A stretch of 38,967 nt of DNA from positions 30,559 through 69,525 of the forward strand of contig NC_007984.1 of assembly GCF_000013185.1 (NCBI RefSeq). The letters run 5' to 3'. The position numbers and the translations under genes are program-made. Shown piece after piece: positions 34,901 to 38,967 of this stretch. Origin of the DNA: Baumannia cicadellinicola str. Hc (Homalodisca coagulata) (GTDB taxonomy: Bacteria > Pseudomonadota > Gammaproteobacteria > Enterobacterales > Enterobacteriaceae). The stretch's first letter is position 1. The number at the start of each line of letters is the position of its first letter. The notes below the pieces were generated by a model. The model searched no databases. It was given only the letters and a program-made list of their open reading frames with translations, and had not been told where the DNA came from.

Positions 34901-36414
34901 ATAAATTTAATTATAAGCCTGTATATCCCACTGGCCAAGATAATAGTAACAGGTAGGGTTAAAATCCAGGCTATAATAATATTTTTAATAGTTTTGCTAT
35001 GTATACCATTACCATCAACTAGCATGGTACCAGTAACTGCTGATGAAAGTACGTGGGTCGTAGATACCGGCATACCAGTATAGCTGGCGATACCAATGAA
35101 TACTGCAGCGGTCATTTGTGCCGAAAGACCTTGTGCATAGGTCATATCTTTTTTACCTATTTTCTCACCAATAGTAGTTGCTACTCTACGCCAACCAACC
35201 ATGGTGCCAAGAGCTAATGCAAAAGCTACTATTATAATGATCCACAATGGCGCATATTCCACAGTATATAATAAATCTTGTTGTAGATTTTTTAAAAAAA
35301 GTTGATCTATAGTTGGAGTTTCTTGTAATTGCGCTATTTGATTAGTTATGTCTGATAGACACATGAGTAATCGGCGTAAGTAAGAGCGTTGCTCAGAACT
35401 TAATTCGTCATATCTATTTAAATTACTCAGTAGTAGTGAAGCACTATGTATTGGCATTAATGCTTGTGAAAGCTCACAAGCAACTTCATGTAATATAGGT
35501 ACCTCACTCTTATATCTCTTCCAAACCTTATTCGTCTGTTGTGGAAAAGGCATAACAACATTAGCTATATTGAAATTACATTGGTGCTGCGTATAGTACT
35601 GCTGTAAATGATGAACGGCATCACGGGTACGGCTAATATCATAGCTACTAGCATTCATATTGACTACAAAACCAGCCGGAGCTACCCCAATTAGAACTAG
35701 CATAATTAAGCCAATACCTTTTTGACCATCGTTAGCACCATGAGAAAAACTAACACCTGCAGCAGATAAAATAAGTGCAATACGAGTCCAAAATGGTGGC
35801 TTGCGTTTGCCGTCTTTTTTCTCCCTTTCTTTTGGTGTCATATGAATACGCCGGCGTTTTTTTGTATTGCTCCAATAGTACCTTAACAGAAAAACGATAG
35901 TTCCAGCTATTGTTAACCCTACTAAAGGTGAAATCAACAACGATAGGAATATTTCCATTAATTTGGGAAGATTTAGAGCTAGTACTATTGAATTATCTAT
36001 AAGAAGCGCATTTGTTAGACTAATGCCAATTATCGATCCAATAAGAGTATGAAAACTAGAAGCTGGTAAGCCAAAATACCAAGTACCTAAATTCCAAATA
36101 ATTGCAGCTAACAACATAGAAAAAATCATTGCTAATCCCTGTGCGGAACTTACATTAAGCAATAAATCAATCGGTAAAAGATGAACAATGGTATAAGCTA
36201 CACTTAGACCACCCATTAACACGCCAAGGAAATTAAATAAACCAGACATAGCAACTGCTAATTGATAACGTAAGGCTCGAGTATAAATAACAGTAGCTAT
36301 TGCATTCGCAGTATCATGAAAACCATTAATAGCCTCATAAAATAGTACTAATAATAAAAGTAAAAATAACATTATACCGGTATGGAAATCCATGCCGTCG
36401 AACAAATGTAGCAT
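34897..36414 (-). CDS. pitA: Low-affinity inorganic phosphate transporter PitA
   Basis: Proton-driven metal-phosphate symporter of the inner membrane (PiT family). N- and C-terminal repeats each have the signature: [21 protein letters not shown] near the start and the second near [16 protein letters not shown]. About ten membrane segments are split by a central cytoplasmic loop (about 260-400). The frame opens with TTG at 36471, but the ATG at 36414 ([13 protein letters not shown]) is the E. coli start, giving 505 residues (499 in E. coli). [15 protein letters not shown] has Phe where E. coli has Ser. The uspA/uspB genes of the E. coli neighbourhood are missing. Confidence 0.95.
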   Translation of the reverse strand: MLHLFDGMDFHTGIMLFLLLLLVLFYEAINGFHDTANAIATVIYTRALRYQLAVAMSGLFNFLGVLMGGLSVAYTIVHLLPIDLLLNVSSAQGLAMIFSMLLAAIIWNLGTWYFGLPASSFHTLIGSIIGISLTNALLIDNSIVLALNLPKLMEIFLSLLISPLVGLTIAGTIVFLLRYYWSNTKKRRRIHMTPKEREKKDGKRKPPFWTRIALILSAAGVSFSHGANDGQKGIGLIMLVLIGVAPAGFVVNMNASSYDISRTRDAVHHLQQYYTQHQCNFNIANVVMPFPQQTNKVWKRYKSEVPILHEVACELSQALMPIHSASLLLSNLNRYDELSSEQRSYLRRLLMCLSDITNQIAQLQETPTIDQLFLKNLQQDLLYTVEYAPLWIIIIVAFALALGTMVGWRRVATTIGEKIGKKDMTYAQGLSAQMTAAVFIGIASYTGMPVSTTHVLSSAVTGTMLVDGNGIHSKTIKNIIIAWILTLPVTIILASGIYRLIIKFI

Positions 36415-36601
36415 AGGAGAGGTGTGCAAGTAGTTGTTGGGACATGAACTGAGTGGTATTATCTGCGACAAGTATACTTATAGAAAAGAAAAATCTATTA
36501 TTTTTTAAAAGATTTTCCTAAAAATTCTCTTCTATAGATCAGCTATACTTATCTTTGTATTATAAGAAAATTATTATTTCCTTGAGGAAATAAAATACTT
36601 A

Positions 36602-36840
36602 ATGTTAATTATAGATGGTTTTAATTCGGCAAATAAAATTTTATATAGGTCTACGTTGTCCTGATATTTTTATGATGTTACGTAAAATATACTTAACATG
36701 CAAGAAGTACAATTTCTGCGGATGATCCATTAGCAAGATGCGAGATTCCATCTTGCTGTTATTTGATGGAATATATCTTTTTCACACAAGCAACACAACA
36801 GCTACCTTACTATTACCGTTTACGTAATAGCAATAATTAA
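36602..36840 (+). pseudogene. tusA: tusA relic (sulfur carrier for tRNA thiolation), broken by several frameshifts
   Basis: Three frames in succession give recognisable pieces of TusA. From the ATG at 36602, FNSANKIL matches the FSSPDHTL region in position. The frame of 36615 then gives YIGLRCPDIFMMLRK, equivalent to GLRCPEPVMMVRK with the active cysteine. From about 36712 a third frame gives ISADDPLARCEIPSCCYLME and later QLPYYYRLRNSNN to a TAA at 36838-36840, matching IADDPATTRDIPGFCTFME and GLPYRYLIRKGG. Roughly eleven bases are missing between the second and third pieces. In E. coli tusA lies near the ftsY-ftsE-ftsX block. At least two frame breaks make a functional protein very unlikely. 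Confidence 0.85.
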
Positions 36841-36941
36841 CAGACAGCAACATAGAAGCTAGATATAGATTGCGACAATTTGATAAATTTCACAGAAAGA
36901 ATAGTCTTTATTTACCTGCTTTTTTATCTTCTCATTTGCTT

Positions 36942-36971
36942 TTGTATATACTTATAAGTAAGTGATAATAT
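36942..36971 (+). promoter_or_regulatory. Candidate promoter of ftsYEX
   Basis: TTGTAT (36942-36947) and TAATAT (36966-36971) are separated by 18 bases, 63 bases before the ftsY ATG. The spacer contains the palindrome ACTTATAAGT. Moderate match only. Confidence 0.35.
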
Positions 36972-37033
36972 CTCAATATATAGTTCAATGTATGTATAAC
37001 TAAATATAACTAGGTTAGGTAAGGATTGAGCAT

Positions 37034-38098
37034 ATGGGCTCTGATGGTAACGATCACAAAAGCAATATAAATCTCGATAAATCTGATGGGATAAATAATC
37101 AGTTAACTAGTATAGAAACAAATTATGCTACTCCTAATACTGTATCTATAAATCAACAATATCATAATCAGAATAATAAAGTTCGTGATGGATGGTTATC
37201 TAAGCTAAAACGTAGTTTAGTAAATACTAGTCATCATTTCAGCTCTGGACTAATGAGATTATTTTCTAGTACCAAAATTGATAACCATCTATTTGATCAA
37301 ATCGAAACTCAACTTTTAATGGCAGATGTAGGCTTCGAAACTACAAAAAAAATCCTCGATAGTCTTATTACATATGTAGATCATAATAAAATAAAAAATA
37401 CTGATGCACTGTATAGTAAATTACGCGCAGATATGACTGCTATTCTATCATTAGTTAATAAACCACTAGTAATAGAAAACAAAAAACCGTTTATTATTCT
37501 TATGGTAGGTGTCAATGGTGCAGGTAAAACTACTACTATTGGTAAAATAGCTCATCAATATCAGGTAGAAAAAAAAAGCGTAATGTTAGCTGCAGGCGAT
37601 ACATTCCGTGCAGCTGCTGTTGAACAGTTACAAGCATGGGGTGAACTTAATAATATTCCCGTAGTGGCACAGCACACTGGCGCTGATTCTGCATCTGTTA
37701 TTTTTGATTCTATTCAGTCGGCTAAAGCACGTGGTATTGATGTTTTAATTGCTGATACATCTGGTAGATTACAAAATAACGTTTCTCTCATGGAAGAGCT
37801 GAAAAAAATAGTACGAGTAATGAAAAAAATTGATATTGAGGCACCACATGAGGTTATGTTAACTATTGATGCTGGTACAGGACAAAATGCAGTTCAACAA
37901 GCATTATTATTTAATAAAACAATCAAAATTACAGGTATTACTTTAACAAAATTAGATGGCACAGCTAAAGGCGGAGTAATTTTTGCTATTGCTGATCAAT
38001 TTAAGATACCAATTCGATATATAAGTATTGGAGAAAGGATTAGTGATTTACGTGCCTTTAATTCTAATATTTTTGTTGAAGCAATTTTTTCCCTATAG
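37034..38098 (+). CDS. ftsY: Signal recognition particle receptor FtsY
   Basis: SRP-family GTPase that docks ribosome-SRP complexes at the membrane. The NG domain is complete: helical N-domain (about 55-140), G1 GVNGAGKTTT (159-168), AAGDTFRAAAVEQL (G2 region), ADTSGR (G3, usually DTAGR), TKLDGTAKGG (G4) and the closing GERISDLRAFNSNIFVEAIF. Length is 354 against 497 in E. coli. The acidic A domain is reduced to about 50 residues rich in Asn, Gln, Ser and His. AAGGAT lies eight bases before the ATG. First of ftsY-ftsE-ftsX, with 12 bases to ftsE. Confidence 0.96.
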   Translation: MGSDGNDHKSNINLDKSDGINNQLTSIETNYATPNTVSINQQYHNQNNKVRDGWLSKLKRSLVNTSHHFSSGLMRLFSSTKIDNHLFDQIETQLLMADVGFETTKKILDSLITYVDHNKIKNTDALYSKLRADMTAILSLVNKPLVIENKKPFIILMVGVNGAGKTTTIGKIAHQYQVEKKSVMLAAGDTFRAAAVEQLQAWGELNNIPVVAQHTGADSASVIFDSIQSAKARGIDVLIADTSGRLQNNVSLMEELKKIVRVMKKIDIEAPHEVMLTIDAGTGQNAVQQALLFNKTIKITGITLTKLDGTAKGGVIFAIADQFKIPIRYISIGERISDLRAFNSNIFVEAIFSL

Positions 38099-38110
38099 GA
38101 ATAAAATCAT

Positions 38111-38752
38111 ATGATTTGTTTTCAACAAGTCAGTAAAAGCTATCTTATTGGAAGGCAAGTTATTCAAAGCATGAATTTTCATATTCGTTCTTCTGAAATA
38201 GTTATTATTAACGGTAATTCTGGTTCAGGAAAAAGTACATTATTAAAATTAATATGTGGCCTTGAACGTCCAAATTCTGGGGATATATTTTTTTGTGGTA
38301 AAAATATTACCCAAATTAAACATAGTGAAGTATCTTTGTTAAGGCGTCAAATGGGGATAATTTTTCCAGATAATCCTCTATTGCTAAATCGCACGGTATA
38401 TGAGAATGTAGCAATACCACTAGTAATAACTGGCGCTAGTATTAAGAATATCCGTCGTAGAATATCAGCTGCGTTAGATAAAGTAAGCTTACTGGATAAA
38501 GCTGATAATTTTATTATGCAGTTATCTAATAGTGAAAAACATCGAGTATGTATTGCTCGAGCTATAGTTAACAAGCCGGTAGTTTTACTAGCAGATGAAC
38601 CAACACGCAATTTAGATGATGTTTTATCTAATAGTATCCTACGTTTATTCGAAGAATTTAATCGATTTGGAGTTACTATTATAATAGCTACACATAATAT
38701 GAAACTAATAAGCGGGAAATATGATCGCATTATAAATCTTCAGCAAGGATAA
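38111..38752 (+). CDS. ftsE: Cell-division ABC ATPase FtsE, with altered catalytic motifs
   Basis: Cytoplasmic ATPase that with FtsX controls septal wall hydrolases through EnvC. Walker A is intact (NGNSGSGKST, 34-43), Walker B reads LLADE (159-163) and the H-loop is ATHN (193-196). Three other motifs differ from consensus. The Q-loop has Pro at 86 (IIFPDNPLLL, normally IFQDHHLL). The signature reads LSNSEKHR (138-145, normally LSGGEQQR). ADEPTGNLDD has Arg in place of Gly at 166. The length, 213, is slightly short (222 in E. coli). The gene lies 12 bases after ftsY and 19 before ftsX. Confidence 0.94.
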   Translation: MICFQQVSKSYLIGRQVIQSMNFHIRSSEIVIINGNSGSGKSTLLKLICGLERPNSGDIFFCGKNITQIKHSEVSLLRRQMGIIFPDNPLLLNRTVYENVAIPLVITGASIKNIRRRISAALDKVSLLDKADNFIMQLSNSEKHRVCIARAIVNKPVVLLADEPTRNLDDVLSNSILRLFEEFNRFGVTIIIATHNMKLISGKYDRIINLQQG

Positions 38753-38771
38753 ATCGACTAATAATAGATAT

Positions 38772-38967
38772 ATGGAGAATTATCAATTAAACCAACATCA
38801 GACAAAAGCTGATTCTTGGAAAGAACAATTACGTTATGCTTGGTTAAACACACTGATAGACATGTGGCGTAAGCCAATAACAACTTTATTAATTATAATC
38901 ATAATAGCAATTTCATTAACATTACCTAGCTTATATTACTTAATATGGAAAAATATTAATCAGATAG
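38772..38967 (+). CDS. ftsX: Cell-division protein FtsX, N-terminal fragment (runs off right edge)
   Basis: Membrane partner of FtsE. The ATG at 38772 opens a frame to the window end with [20 protein letters not shown] and a hydrophobic segment holding [20 protein letters not shown]. This matches E. coli FtsX around VFNEQVRYAFHGAL and [21 protein letters not shown]. The N-terminal cytoplasmic part is about 35 residues shorter than in E. coli. An in-frame TAA at 38733-38735 rules out a start much further upstream. No good Shine-Dalgarno is seen; translation is probably coupled to ftsE. Confidence 0.88.
   Translation, partial: [65 protein letters not shown]

Noticed and set aside
36415..36471. 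Longer PitA start at TTG 36471
   Set aside because: The ATG at 36414 coincides with the E. coli start and the added 19 residues have no family match.
36732..36757. Strong hairpin with 9-bp arms AGCAAGATG and CATCTTGCT, at first taken as a terminator
   Set aside because: It lies inside the third readable piece of the tusA relic, where both arms encode recognisable TusA residues, and it has no U-run.

Overview
This is an AT-rich stretch (about two thirds A+T by eye) of a reduced gammaproteobacterial chromosome. Almost every protein is a close relative of an Enterobacterales housekeeping protein. Gene blocks that are continuous in E. coli appear here with members missing, and intergenic spaces are long and AT-rich. 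One decayed gene (tusA) can still be read. I see no transposons, phage genes, CRISPR arrays or tRNA genes. Loss of dam, damX and gph, loss of the acidic domain of FtsY, and retention of a full thiamine operon all suggest an obligate insect endosymbiont. The combination fits best a sharpshooter symbiont of the Candidatus Baumannia cicadellinicola type, but this is inference from gene content and composition; no identity search was run.

Layout. 1-223 is the N-terminus of plsB, running off the left edge. 401-3891 (minus) is aroK-aroB-rpe-trpS. 4178-5539 is pssA and 5720-6370 is the DedA-family gene yqjA. 6905-7277 is the RNase P RNA with a good promoter. 7640-9221 is ibaG-murA. 9270-11154 (minus) is degQ and zapG, followed by rplM-rpsI on the plus strand. 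Next come yqhA, rapZ (frameshifted at a run of seven G) and purH-purD, which ends in a strong bidirectional terminator shared with ibpA. qmcA, a secreted PLD-type nuclease and hupA follow on the minus strand. After a 772-base gene-free region lies the complete thiC-thiE-thiF-thiS-thiG-thiH operon (20800-26193). mreB-mreC-mreD (minus) and aroQ-accB-accC (plus) follow. Then come marC, prlC and pitA, the tusA relic, and the cell-division block ftsY-ftsE-ftsX, cut by the right edge.

How the genes work together. The window carries thiamine synthesis (thiazole and pyrimidine halves and their coupling), three shikimate steps (aroB, aroQ, aroK), the last purine steps (purH, purD), initiation of fatty-acid synthesis (accB, accC), phospholipid head-group synthesis (plsB, pssA), and cell wall and shape (murA, mreBCD, ftsEX). 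These are functions a nutritional symbiont with its own envelope needs. Regulatory and quality-control parts are thinned: no THI-box riboswitch is visible before thiC, rapZ is out of frame at its RNA-binding end, tusA is dead, and FtsE has lost consensus residues in its ATPase motifs.

I did not find a previously undescribed system. The most useful leads are the rapZ frameshift, the FtsE motif losses, the tusA relic, the 17-bp perfect inverted repeat beyond the RNase P RNA, and the hairpin-rich thiC leader.
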